Of a DNA stretch of 46,495 bases, positions 24,673 to 32,769 are shown in pieces (position 1 is the first letter of the stretch; each line of letters opens with the position of its first letter). Both the position numbers and the translations under genes were made by a program. This DNA comes from Streptomyces spongiae (lineage in GTDB: Bacteria; Actinomycetota; Actinomycetes; Streptomycetales; Streptomycetaceae), in contig NZ_VJZC01000022.1 of assembly GCF_009377185.1 (NCBI RefSeq), forward strand, positions 1 through 46,495, in the 5' to 3' direction. The notes below the pieces were generated by a model. It searched no databases, was not told the DNA's origin, and worked only from the letters and a program-made list of their open reading frames with translations.

Positions 24673-25317
24673 GTGAGTGACGCTCCCGCCCCGGCCCCGC
24701 TGCTGATCGCCTGCGCGCTCGGCATCGAGCGGCTCGCCCTGCGCGGCGCCGACCGCGGCAGCGCCGGGGGCCCGGTCACCGTGCTGCGCACCGGCATGGG
24801 GCCCAGGGCCACCGAACGCTCGGTCACCCGGGCGCTCGGTGATCCGGCGCTGCGCGGCGCCGTCGTCCTGGCCACCGGCTTCTGCGCCGGACTCGCGCCG
24901 GGCATGCACCCCGGTGACCTGGTCGTCGCCGAGGAGACCCGGGGCCCGGACGGCGCCACCACGCCGTGCGAGGGCACCGACCTGCTGGTCAAGGAGCTGG
25001 TGCGGGCCGTGCCCGGGCGCACCGTGCACACCGGTCCGCTCACCGGTTCGGACCACGTCGTACGCGGGCACGAACGGTCGGAGATGCGCGCGACCGGCGC
25101 GATCGCCGTCGACATGGAGTCCGCCGCCACGCTCCACAGCGCCCTGCGCCAGGGAGCACGCCCGGTTGCGGCCGTCCGGGTGGTCGTGGACGCTCCAGAA
25201 CATGAACTCGTCCGGATCGGCACGGTGCGCGGTGGAATATCAGCTTTCCGTGTTCTTCGTGCCGTCGTTCCCGCTTTCTTCGAATGGCACCGATCTTTGC
25301 CGCTCCCCAGGAGGTGA
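24673..25317 (+). CDS. hpnG: HpnG, adenosylhopane nucleoside phosphorylase
   Basis: The product is a 214-residue phosphorylase-superfamily (PNP/MTAN-like) protein. HpnG removes adenine from adenosylhopane to give phosphoribosyl/ribosyl-hopane. Visible features are VLRTGMGPRATERSVTRAL, the TGFCAGLAPGMHPGDLVVA segment and the nucleoside-site motif AVDMESAATLHSA. The GTG start follows the cyclase stop by 1 nt with GGGGAGC upstream. It is directly followed by hpnH, whose product it processes. Confidence 0.92.
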   Translation: MSDAPAPAPLLIACALGIERLALRGADRGSAGGPVTVLRTGMGPRATERSVTRALGDPALRGAVVLATGFCAGLAPGMHPGDLVVAEETRGPDGATTPCEGTDLLVKELVRAVPGRTVHTGPLTGSDHVVRGHERSEMRATGAIAVDMESAATLHSALRQGARPVAAVRVVVDAPEHELVRIGTVRGGISAFRVLRAVVPAFFEWHRSLPLPRR

Positions 25318-25322
25318 GCCAG

Positions 25323-26345
25323 ATGGCCATGCCGCTCCGACAGTCCATCAAGGTCGCGACATATCTCTTTGAACAGAAAGTCCGTCGGCGGGACAAGTTT
25401 CCCCTCATCGTCGAACTGGAACCGCTCTTCGCCTGCAACCTGAAGTGCGAGGGCTGCGGCAAGATCCAGCACCCGGCCGGAGTCCTCAAGCAGCGCATGC
25501 CGGTGGCGCAGGCTGTGGGAGCGGTGCTCGAGTCCGGGGCGCCGATGGTGTCCATCGCGGGCGGCGAGCCCCTGATGCACCCTCAGATCGACGAGATCGT
25601 GCGGCAGTTGGTGGCCAGGCGGAAGTACGTCTTCCTGTGCACCAACGCGCTGCTGATGCGCAAGAAGATGGACAGGTTCGAGCCGTCGCCGTACTTCGCT
25701 TTCGCCGTGCACATCGACGGGCTGCGCGAGCGGCACGACGAGTCGGTGGCGAAGGAGGGAGTGTTCGACGAGGCCGTGGAGGCCATCAAGGAGGCCAAGA
25801 AGCGCGGCTTCCGGGTGACCACCAACTCGACCTTCTTCAACACCGACACCCCGCAGACCATCATCGAGGTGCTCAACTACCTCAACGACGACCTCAAGGT
25901 CGACGAGATGATGATCTCGCCCGCCTACGCCTACGAGAAGGCGCCCGACCAGGAGCACTTCCTGGGCGTGGAGCAGACCCGCGAGCTGTTCAGGAAGGCC
26001 TTCGCGGGCGGCAACCGGCGCCGCTGGCGGCTGAACCACTCGCCGCTGTTCCTCGACTTCCTCGAGGGCAAGGTCGACTTCCCGTGCACGGCGTGGGCCA
26101 TCCCCAACTACTCGCTGTTCGGCTGGCAGCGGCCCTGCTACCTGATGAGCGACGGGTACGTGCCGACGTACCGGGAGCTCATCGAGGAGACCGACTGGGA
26201 CAAGTACGGCCGCGGCAAGGACCCGCGGTGCGCCAACTGCATGGCCCACTGCGGCTACGAGCCGACCGCCGTCCTCGCCACCATGGGGTCCCTGAAGGAG
26301 TCGCTGCGCGCCATGCGCGAGACCGTCTCCGGAAGCAACGGGTGA
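25323..26345 (+). CDS. hpnH: HpnH, adenosyl-hopene transferase (radical SAM)
   Basis: The product is 340 residues. It joins the 5'-deoxyadenosyl group of SAM to hopene, the first side-chain step of bacteriohopanepolyols. The radical-SAM cluster motif is C38-xxx-C42-xx-C45 in [10 protein letters not shown], followed by the GGEP motif ([11 protein letters not shown]). A C-terminal Cys-containing DUF3463-type segment, [13 protein letters not shown], is typical of HpnH. The start is set by a near-perfect AGGAGGTGA 5 nt before ATG 25323; upstream in-frame codons lie inside hpnG. Confidence 0.96.
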   Translation: MAMPLRQSIKVATYLFEQKVRRRDKFPLIVELEPLFACNLKCEGCGKIQHPAGVLKQRMPVAQAVGAVLESGAPMVSIAGGEPLMHPQIDEIVRQLVARRKYVFLCTNALLMRKKMDRFEPSPYFAFAVHIDGLRERHDESVAKEGVFDEAVEAIKEAKKRGFRVTTNSTFFNTDTPQTIIEVLNYLNDDLKVDEMMISPAYAYEKAPDQEHFLGVEQTRELFRKAFAGGNRRRWRLNHSPLFLDFLEGKVDFPCTAWAIPNYSLFGWQRPCYLMSDGYVPTYRELIEETDWDKYGRGKDPRCANCMAHCGYEPTAVLATMGSLKESLRAMRETVSGSNG

Positions 26346-26349
26346 TGTC

Positions 26350-27507
26350 ATGACTGCCGTATCCCTGGGCGTTCCCGAAGTGCCCGTCCGGCCGATCGCC
26401 GAGCGCCGCGTCTCGCGGCAGATCCAGGTCGGTCCGGTGGCCGTGGGGGGCGGGGCCCCGGTGTCGGTGCAGTCGATGACGACGACGCGTACGTCGGACA
26501 TCGGCGCCACCCTGCAGCAGATCGCGGAGCTCACCGCGTCCGGCTGCCAGATCGTGCGCGTGGCCTGCCCCACGCAGGACGACGCGGACGCGCTCGCCAC
26601 GATCGCCCGCAAGTCGCAGATCCCGGTGATCGCGGACATCCACTTCCAGCCGAAGTACGTGTTCGCCGCGATCGAGGCGGGCTGCGCGGCGGTGCGGGTG
26701 AACCCCGGCAACATCAAGCAGTTCGACGACAAGGTGAAGGAGATCGCGCGGGCCGCCAAGGACCACGGCACCCCGATCCGCATCGGTGTCAACGCCGGCT
26801 CGCTCGACAAACGGCTGCTGAAGAAGTACGGCAGGGCCACGCCCGAGGCGCTGGTCGAGTCCGCGCTGTGGGAGGCGTCGCTCTTCGAGGAGCACGACTT
26901 CCGGGACATCAAGATCTCGGTCAAGCACAACGACCCGGTGGTGATGGTGGGCGCCTACCGGCAGCTGGCCGCCCAGTGCGACTACCCGCTGCACCTGGGG
27001 GTGACCGAGGCCGGTCCGGCGTTCCAGGGCACCATCAAGTCGGCCGTGGCCTTCGGGGCGCTGCTCAGTGAGGGCATCGGCGACACGATCCGGGTGTCGT
27101 TGAGCGCGCCGCCCGTCGAGGAGGTCAAGGTCGGGATCCAGATCCTCGAGTCCCTGGGCCTCAGGCAGCGGCGGCTGGAGATCGTGTCGTGTCCGTCGTG
27201 CGGGCGCGCGCAGGTCGACGTGTACCGGCTGGCCGACGAGGTCACGGCCGGTCTGGAGGGGATGGAGGTGCCGTTGCGGGTCGCGGTCATGGGCTGCGTC
27301 GTGAACGGTCCAGGAGAGGCCCGTGAAGCGGACCTGGGGGTGGCCTCCGGCAACGGCAAGGGTCAGATCTTCGTGAAGGGCGAGGTCATCAAGACCGTGC
27401 CCGAGTCGAAAATCGTGGAGACCCTGATCGACGAGGCGATGAAGATTGCGGAGCAGATGGAGAAGGACGGCGTCGCGTCGGGGGAACCGGCCGTCACCGT
27501 GAGGTGA
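26350..27507 (+). CDS. ispG: 4-hydroxy-3-methylbut-2-enyl diphosphate synthase IspG
   Basis: The product is a 385-residue iron-sulfur enzyme of the MEP pathway that converts MEcPP to HMBPP. It has the TIM-barrel start [11 protein letters not shown], and the [4Fe-4S] ligands in [11 protein letters not shown] and [13 protein letters not shown]. Its length is normal for actinobacteria. It begins 4 bp after hpnH. Its presence inside the hopanoid operon suggests a dedicated or second copy that raises precursor supply; S. coelicolor is known to have more than one ispG. Whether this genome has another cannot be seen here. Confidence 0.96.
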   Translation: MTAVSLGVPEVPVRPIAERRVSRQIQVGPVAVGGGAPVSVQSMTTTRTSDIGATLQQIAELTASGCQIVRVACPTQDDADALATIARKSQIPVIADIHFQPKYVFAAIEAGCAAVRVNPGNIKQFDDKVKEIARAAKDHGTPIRIGVNAGSLDKRLLKKYGRATPEALVESALWEASLFEEHDFRDIKISVKHNDPVVMVGAYRQLAAQCDYPLHLGVTEAGPAFQGTIKSAVAFGALLSEGIGDTIRVSLSAPPVEEVKVGIQILESLGLRQRRLEIVSCPSCGRAQVDVYRLADEVTAGLEGMEVPLRVAVMGCVVNGPGEAREADLGVASGNGKGQIFVKGEVIKTVPESKIVETLIDEAMKIAEQMEKDGVASGEPAVTVR

Positions 27508-27510
27508 ACA

Positions 27511-27543
27511 AGCACGGGTTGAACAGCACGGGTTGAACAGCAC
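27511..27543 (+). repeat. 14-bp tandem repeat between ispG and dxs
   Basis: AGCACGGGTTGAAC occurs twice in tandem, followed by a partial third copy (AGCAC). It fills most of the 57-bp intergenic gap, including the space before the dxs ribosome site GAGAGGGGG. Confidence 0.8.
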
Positions 27544-27564
27544 CAACCGAGAGGGGGCCCGAGC

Positions 27565-29478
27565 GTGACGATTCTGGAGACCATCCGGGGACCACGCGAC
27601 CTGAAGGCGCTGTCCGAGGCGGAACTCGGTGAACTGGCCGACGAGATCAGGGAGTTCCTGGTGCACGCGGTCGCCAGGACTGGCGGGCACCTGGGGCCCA
27701 ACCTGGGGGTGGTGGAACTGTCCATCGCCCTCCACCGGGTCTTCGAGTCACCCGTCGACCGCATCCTGTGGGACACCGGCCACCAGAGCTATGTGCACAA
27801 GCTGCTGACCGGCCGTCAGGACTTCTCCAAGCTGCGCGGCAAGGGCGGCCTGTCCGGCTACCCCTCCCGCGAGGAGTCCGAGCACGACGTCATCGAGAAC
27901 AGCCACGCCTCCACCGCCCTCGGCTGGGCGGACGGCCTCGCCAAGGCCCGGCAGGTGCAGGGGGAGAAAGGCCATGTCGTCGCGGTCATCGGCGACGGCG
28001 CCCTCACCGGCGGCATGGCGTGGGAGGCGCTCAACAACATCGCGGCCGCCAAGAACCGACCGCTGATCATCGTCGTCAACGACAACGAGCGGTCCTACGC
28101 CCCGACCATCGGCGGCCTCGCCAACCACCTCGCGACCCTGCGCACGACCGACAGCTACGAGAAGGTCCTGGCCTGGGGCAAGGACGTGCTGCTCGGCACA
28201 CCGGTCATCGGCCACACCCTCTACGAGTCGCTGCACGGCGCGAAGAAGGGCTTCAAGGACGCCTTCGCCCCCCAGGGCATGTTCGAGGACCTGGGCCTGA
28301 AGTACGTCGGCCCGATCGACGGACACGACACCGGTGCCGTGGAATCCGCGCTCAGGCGCGCCAAACGCTTCCACGGGCCCGTCCTCGTCCACTGCCTGAC
28401 CGAGAAGGGCCGCGGGTACGAGCCCGCGCTCGCCCACGAGGAGGACCACTTCCACACCGTCGGCGTGATGGACCCGCTCACCTGCGAGCCCCTCGCTCCC
28501 TCGGGCGGCCCCTCCTGGACCTCGGTGTTCGGCGACGAGATCGTCCGGATCGGCGAGGAGCGCGAGGACGTCGTGGCGATCACGGCGGCCATGCTGCACC
28601 CGGTGGGACTGGCCAAGTTCGCGGAGCGGTTCCCGGAGCGGGTGTGGGACGTGGGGATAGCCGAGCAGCACGCCGCGGTGTCGGCCGCCGGACTCGCCAC
28701 GGGCGGCCTGCATCCGGTCGTCGCCGTCTACGCCACCTTCCTCAACCGGGCCTTCGACCAGCTCCTGATGGACGTCGCTCTGCACCGCTGCGGGGTGACC
28801 TTCGTGCTGGACCGCGCCGGGGTCACGGGGGCCGACGGCGCCTCGCACAACGGCATGTGGGACATGTCGATCCTCCAGGTCGTCCCGGGGCTGCGCATCG
28901 CGGCGCCCCGCGACGCCGACCAGCTGCGCGCGCAACTGCGCGAGGCGGTCGCCGTCGACGACGCGCCGACGCTCGTCCGCTTCCCCAAGGAGTCGGTGGG
29001 CCCTGAGATCCCCGCGGTCGACCACGTGGGCGGCATGGACGTGCTGCACCGCTCGCCGAACCGCCCGGAGGTGCTGCTGGTGGCCGTCGGCGTCATGGCG
29101 CCGGTCTGCCTCCAGACCGCCGAACTGCTCCAGGCCCGCGGCGTCGGCTGCACCGTCCTCGACCCGCGCTGGGTCAAGCCCGTCGACCCCTCGCTGCCCG
29201 GACTCGCCGCCGAGCACCAGGTGGTGGCCGTGGTGGAGGACAACAGCCGGGCGTCCGGCGTCGGCGCGGCGGTCGCCCTGGCCCTCGGGGACGCCGACGT
29301 GGACGTGCCCGTACGGCGGTTCGGCATCCCGGAGCAGTTCCTCGCGCACGCCAAGCGGGGTGAGGTGCTGGCCGACATCGGCCTCACACCGGTCGAGATC
29401 GCCGGGCGGATCAGCGCCTGCCTGGCCGCCAAGGACGAGCTCGCCAAGGAGAAACTCGCCAAGGAGAAACAGGAATGA
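27565..29478 (+). CDS. dxs: 1-deoxy-D-xylulose-5-phosphate synthase
   Basis: The product is 637 residues and catalyses the first, usually rate-limiting MEP step (pyruvate plus glyceraldehyde 3-phosphate to DXP). Visible are the substrate-binding GHQSYVHK, the thiamine diphosphate motif [16 protein letters not shown] through VVNDNERSY, and the pyrimidine-domain segment [19 protein letters not shown]. The C-terminus ends in a charged near-repeat [10 protein letters not shown] absent from most DXS proteins. It starts at GTG with GAGAGGGGG about 8 nt upstream, and its TGA overlaps hpnO. Location inside the operon ties precursor flux to hopanoid synthesis. Confidence 0.97.
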   Translation: MTILETIRGPRDLKALSEAELGELADEIREFLVHAVARTGGHLGPNLGVVELSIALHRVFESPVDRILWDTGHQSYVHKLLTGRQDFSKLRGKGGLSGYPSREESEHDVIENSHASTALGWADGLAKARQVQGEKGHVVAVIGDGALTGGMAWEALNNIAAAKNRPLIIVVNDNERSYAPTIGGLANHLATLRTTDSYEKVLAWGKDVLLGTPVIGHTLYESLHGAKKGFKDAFAPQGMFEDLGLKYVGPIDGHDTGAVESALRRAKRFHGPVLVHCLTEKGRGYEPALAHEEDHFHTVGVMDPLTCEPLAPSGGPSWTSVFGDEIVRIGEEREDVVAITAAMLHPVGLAKFAERFPERVWDVGIAEQHAAVSAAGLATGGLHPVVAVYATFLNRAFDQLLMDVALHRCGVTFVLDRAGVTGADGASHNGMWDMSILQVVPGLRIAAPRDADQLRAQLREAVAVDDAPTLVRFPKESVGPEIPAVDHVGGMDVLHRSPNRPEVLLVAVGVMAPVCLQTAELLQARGVGCTVLDPRWVKPVDPSLPGLAAEHQVVAVVEDNSRASGVGAAVALALGDADVDVPVRRFGIPEQFLAHAKRGEVLADIGLTPVEIAGRISACLAAKDELAKEKLAKEKQE

Positions 29479-30884
29479 CCACCGCGGAACCCGCAGCCGG
29501 GACCGAGGAGTTCGATCTCGGCAGACTCCTGGCCGAGCGAGGTGCCGAGCGCTACGAGCTCCATGCCCGGCACCTCAACCACCAGCTCCCGCGCATGCTG
29601 CACACCATCGGCTTCGACAAGGTCTACGAGCGGGCCGAGGGTGCGCACTTCTGGGACGCGGACGGCAACGACTACCTGGACATGCTCGCCGGGTTCGGGG
29701 TGATGGGCCTGGGCCGCCACCACCCCGTGGTCCGCAAGGCGCTGCACGACGTCCTCGACGCCTCCCTCGCCGACCTCACCCGCTTCGACTGCCAGCCGCT
29801 GCCGGGGCTCCTGGCCGAGAAGCTCCTCACCCACAGCCCGCACCTGGACCGGGTGTTCTTCGGCAACAGCGGTACGGAGGCCGTGGAGACCGCGCTGAAG
29901 TTCGCCCGGTACGTGACGGGGAAGCCGCGGATCCTGTACTGCGCCCACGCCTTCCACGGGCTGACGACCGGCTCGCTGTCCGTGAACGGCGAGTCGGGCT
30001 TCCGGGACGGGTTCGCGCCGCTGCTGCCCGACACGGCGGTCCCGCTCGGCGATCTCGACGCCCTGGCACGGGAGCTGAAGAAGGGCGACGTCGCCGCCCT
30101 CATCGTCGAACCGATCCAGGGCAAGGGCGTGCACGAGGCCCCGGCCGGCTATCTGCGCGCCGCCCAGGAACTGCTGCACAAGCACAAGGCACTGCTCATC
30201 GCCGACGAGATCCAGACCGGGCTCGGACGCACCGGTGACTTCTACGCCCACCAGCACGAGGAGGGTGTGGAGCCGGACCTGGTGTGTGTGGCGAAGGCGC
30301 TCTCCGGCGGCTACGTACCGGTCGGCGCCACCCTCGGCAAGGACTGGATCTTCAAGAAGGTCTACTCGTCGATCGACCGCGTCCTCGTCCACTCGGCGAG
30401 CTTCGGCTCCAACGCCCAGGCCATGGCGGCGGGCCTCGCCGTGCTGTCGGTCATGGAGAACGAGCAGATCGTCGCGGGCGCCCGCGCGACCGGCGAGCAG
30501 CTGAAGTCCCGGCTCGCGGCGCTCGTCGACAAGTACGAGCTGCTCAGCGACGTACGCGGCCGGGGTCTGATGATCGGCATCGAGTTCGGGAAGCCGAAGT
30601 CGCTGGGCCTGCGCAGCCGGTGGACCATGCTGCAGGCCGCGCGCAAGGGACTGTTCGCGCAGATGGTGGTCGTACCGCTGCTGCAGCGGCACCGCATCCT
30701 CACCCAGGTCTCCGGCGACCACCTGGAAGTCATCAAGCTGATCCCGCCGCTCGTCATCGGCGAGCGGGACGTCGACCGCTTCGTCGACGCCTTCACCGAC
30801 GTGATGGACGACGCGCACAGCGGCAGCGGGCTGATGTGGGACTTCGGGAAGACGCTGGTGAAGCAGGCGGTGGCCAACCGCTGA
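29475..30884 (+). CDS. hpnO: HpnO-like PLP aminotransferase (aminobacteriohopanetriol synthesis)
   Basis: The product is a 469-residue class III (acetylornithine-type) aminotransferase. Family features are the [16 protein letters not shown] phosphate-site segment, the cofactor-binding [15 protein letters not shown] and the Schiff-base Lys274 in VAKALSGGY. In hopanoid clusters this enzyme aminates the side chain to give aminobacteriohopanetriol (35-aminobacteriohopane-32,33,34-triol), the polyol reported from S. coelicolor. The ATG overlaps the dxs stop. It is the last biosynthetic gene. The specific role is inferred from context. Confidence 0.88.
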   Translation: MTTAEPAAGTEEFDLGRLLAERGAERYELHARHLNHQLPRMLHTIGFDKVYERAEGAHFWDADGNDYLDMLAGFGVMGLGRHHPVVRKALHDVLDASLADLTRFDCQPLPGLLAEKLLTHSPHLDRVFFGNSGTEAVETALKFARYVTGKPRILYCAHAFHGLTTGSLSVNGESGFRDGFAPLLPDTAVPLGDLDALARELKKGDVAALIVEPIQGKGVHEAPAGYLRAAQELLHKHKALLIADEIQTGLGRTGDFYAHQHEEGVEPDLVCVAKALSGGYVPVGATLGKDWIFKKVYSSIDRVLVHSASFGSNAQAMAAGLAVLSVMENEQIVAGARATGEQLKSRLAALVDKYELLSDVRGRGLMIGIEFGKPKSLGLRSRWTMLQAARKGLFAQMVVVPLLQRHRILTQVSGDHLEVIKLIPPLVIGERDVDRFVDAFTDVMDDAHSGSGLMWDFGKTLVKQAVANR

Positions 30885-30904
30885 GTCACCCCCCCCCGCG
30901 TGCT

Positions 30905-30939
30905 TTGCCTCTGGGGCAATAAATTTGCCCCAGAGGCAA
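30905..30939. promoter_or_regulatory. Double operator before the XRE-cupin regulator
   Basis: Two perfect inverted repeats of 15 bp face each other across TAAAT. Each arm is itself TTGCC-N5-GGCAA, so the site holds two TTGCC-N5-GGCAA boxes with centres 20 bp (two helical turns) apart. It lies 20 bp after hpnO and 12 bp before the regulator's ATG. Autoregulation by the XRE-cupin protein is the simplest reading. The 35-bp hairpin could also terminate the hopanoid transcript. Confidence 0.72.
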
Positions 30940-30951
30940 TCATTCGGCTGA

Positions 30952-31632
30952 ATGGACGGCATGAGCCTCATCGAGCCGGAGCCGTCCACCGGGGCCGAAC
31001 ACCCGCCCACGGGGGCCGAGCAGTCGTCCGCCGGGGCCGGCCCCGCCGACCTCCCCGCCGTCGCCCCACAACTGCGCACCCTGCGCCGACGCGCCTCCCT
31101 GACGCTGGAGGCCGCGGCGCGGGCGGCCGGGCTGTCACCCGCGCACCTCTCCCGGCTGGAGACCGGACGCCGCCAGCCCTCCCTGCCGATGCTGCTCGCG
31201 CTGGCGCGCGTCTACGGTACGACGGTGTCGGAACTGCTCGGCGAGACGGTCGCCGAACGGGACGCGGTCGTCCGCGCCGCCGACATGGAGCCGACGCCCG
31301 CGGGCGGCTGGACCTACTGGCAGGCGGGCGCCTCAGGGCGCGGCATGCAGGCCCTGCGCGTGCACGTGCCGTACGGCTCACAGGGCGACATCGTGCGCGT
31401 CCACCCCGGCGAGGAGTGGCTGTACGTCCTGAAGGGCCGGCTGCGGCTGCGCCTCGCGGACACCGCGCACGTGCTCGCGCCCGGGGACAGTGCCCACTTC
31501 GACTCGCTGACCCCGCACCGCCTCGCGGCCGCCGACCACGACGGCTCCGATCTGCTCTTCGTCCACACCCTGCTGCAGAGCCCGACGGCCACGCTGTGCC
31601 TCGGGCCGACGACCACCGGAGAAGCCCCGTGA
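30952..31632 (+). CDS. XRE-family regulator with C-terminal cupin
   Basis: The product is 226 residues. After an acidic Pro-rich N-terminus (to about 38) comes an XRE helix-turn-helix (LRTLRRRASLTLEAAARAAG, SPAHLSRLETGRRQPS). A double-stranded beta-helix cupin follows at about 130-215 (HPGEEWLYVLKGRLRLRL, LAPGDSAHFDSLTPHR). Such proteins are usually repressors with a small-molecule cupin ligand. The ATG lacks a clear ribosome site and may be leaderless; ATG 30961 is an alternative. It overlaps the next gene by 4 nt. A role in hopanoid control is possible by position only. Confidence 0.88.
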   Translation: MDGMSLIEPEPSTGAEHPPTGAEQSSAGAGPADLPAVAPQLRTLRRRASLTLEAAARAAGLSPAHLSRLETGRRQPSLPMLLALARVYGTTVSELLGETVAERDAVVRAADMEPTPAGGWTYWQAGASGRGMQALRVHVPYGSQGDIVRVHPGEEWLYVLKGRLRLRLADTAHVLAPGDSAHFDSLTPHRLAAADHDGSDLLFVHTLLQSPTATLCLGPTTTGEAP

Positions 31633-31751
31633 GCGACATGGAAGAGAAGTTCCCCCGTGCCCTGTGGGTGCGGCTGATCATCTACATCGCGGTGGGCCAC
31701 CTCTTCGCGGCCTTCATCTATCTGCTCTTCGAGGCGGGCGCGAAGCAGTGA
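31629..31751 (+). CDS. 40-residue single-span membrane protein (DUF6126-like)
   Basis: GTG 31629 overlaps the regulator's stop (GTGA). The peptide has a charged N-terminus (SDMEEKFPRALWVR), one membrane helix (LIIYIAVGHLFAAFIYLLF) and a short EAGAKQ tail. Short Streptomyces proteins following XRE-cupin genes are named DUF6126; no function is known. Tight coupling suggests it acts with the regulator, perhaps tethering or sensing at the membrane, which is inference. Confidence 0.75.
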   Translation: MSDMEEKFPRALWVRLIIYIAVGHLFAAFIYLLFEAGAKQ

Positions 31752-31769
31752 GCCGCGGGGGCGTTCCGC

Positions 31770-32567
31770 TCAGTCCAGCAGCCGTTCGCGCAGCCGCTCC
31801 CGGATCTCCGGCGTGACCTTCAGGCCCTGCTCCAGGTACGCGTCCACGTCGCCCCAGGTCTGCTCGATCGTCTCGAACGCCGCATCCAGGTACTCGGCCC
31901 GCGCGTCGAACAGTGGGTTGAGCAGCTCCATGACCTCGGGGGAGTAGGCACTTGCCGACGTGCTGCTGCGGTGCACCTTGTAGCGGCGGTGGGTGGCGGC
32001 CGACTCCAGGTAGTCGGCCACGATGGCGTCGCGCTCCACACCCAGGGAGAGGAGCGTCACGGCTATCGACAGGCCCGCGCGGTCCTTGCCGGCCGCGCAG
32101 TGCATCAGGGCGGGCACGCTGTCCTCGGCCAGCGCGTGCAGCACCTGGGAGTGTTCGGCCGTGCGGTGTTTGATGATCGTGCGGTACGAGCCGATCATGC
32201 GTCCGGCCGCCTTACCGTCCGAGAGCAGGGCGCGCAGCTGGTCCAGGTCGCCCTCGCGGACCATCTTCCAGAACTCGGCGCCGTCCGCCGGGTCCGTCAG
32301 CGGCAGGTTGACGTTCCGTACGCCCGGCAGGTCGACGTCCGGGCCCTCCAGCTTCTGGTCGGCCGCGTTGCGGAAGTCGAAGATCGTGTGCAGTCCCAGA
32401 GAGGACAGGAACGCGGCGTCCTCGCCGGTCGCGTGCGCGAGGTGACCGCTGCGGAACAGCCGCCCGTGGGCCACACGCCGGCCGTCCACGGTGGGCAGAC
32501 CCCCCACGTCACGGAAGTTCCGCACTCCGGTCAGCTCCGGCTCGGTCGACGGGACCTGCTGCGTCAC
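31770..32567 (-). CDS. Tyrosine-protein phosphatase (PtpB-like)
   Basis: The product is 265 residues with the P-loop HCAAGKDRAG (Cys157, Arg163), an N-terminal GVRNFRDVGGLPT typical of the Tyr_phosphatase_3 family, and a basic YKVHRSS region. Relatives such as M. tuberculosis PtpB act on phosphotyrosine, phosphoserine or phosphoinositides. The HCxxGKDRxG form is shared with that group. The GTG start has GGAGGAG 5 nt upstream. It converges on the DUF6126-like gene with an 18-bp gap and is divergent from the alpha-galactosidase. No signal peptide is seen. Confidence 0.9.
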   Translation of the reverse strand: MTQQVPSTEPELTGVRNFRDVGGLPTVDGRRVAHGRLFRSGHLAHATGEDAAFLSSLGLHTIFDFRNAADQKLEGPDVDLPGVRNVNLPLTDPADGAEFWKMVREGDLDQLRALLSDGKAAGRMIGSYRTIIKHRTAEHSQVLHALAEDSVPALMHCAAGKDRAGLSIAVTLLSLGVERDAIVADYLESAATHRRYKVHRSSTSASAYSPEVMELLNPLFDARAEYLDAAFETIEQTWGDVDAYLEQGLKVTPEIRERLRERLLD

Positions 32568-32769
32568 GGGGGCTCCTCCCATCCGGCCGCCGGCGGTGCT
32601 CGGCTCCGCACACCGACGTTGCGTCCTCGACCATACGACATGGCTTCGTAGGCCACGGAGTTGTCCACAGGTTGCCCATAGCCGTTTGCCAAGGGGCCCC
32701 GCTGACTTGATGATGTCGGAGCCTGATGTTGATGCCTGATCGCACGTGTTCGAATATGTTGGAGGCTTG

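Noticed and set aside
22290..26930. A 1546-codon open frame on the minus strand opposite the prenyl synthase, cyclase and hpnG-H genes
   Set aside because: It is antisense to well-identified genes, has no recognisable domain, and such long shadow frames are normal in DNA with over 70% GC where stops are rare.
30889..30897. A run of nine C residues after hpnO
   Set aside because: It lies outside any gene and could be a sequencing-sensitive homopolymer; no coding frame depends on it.
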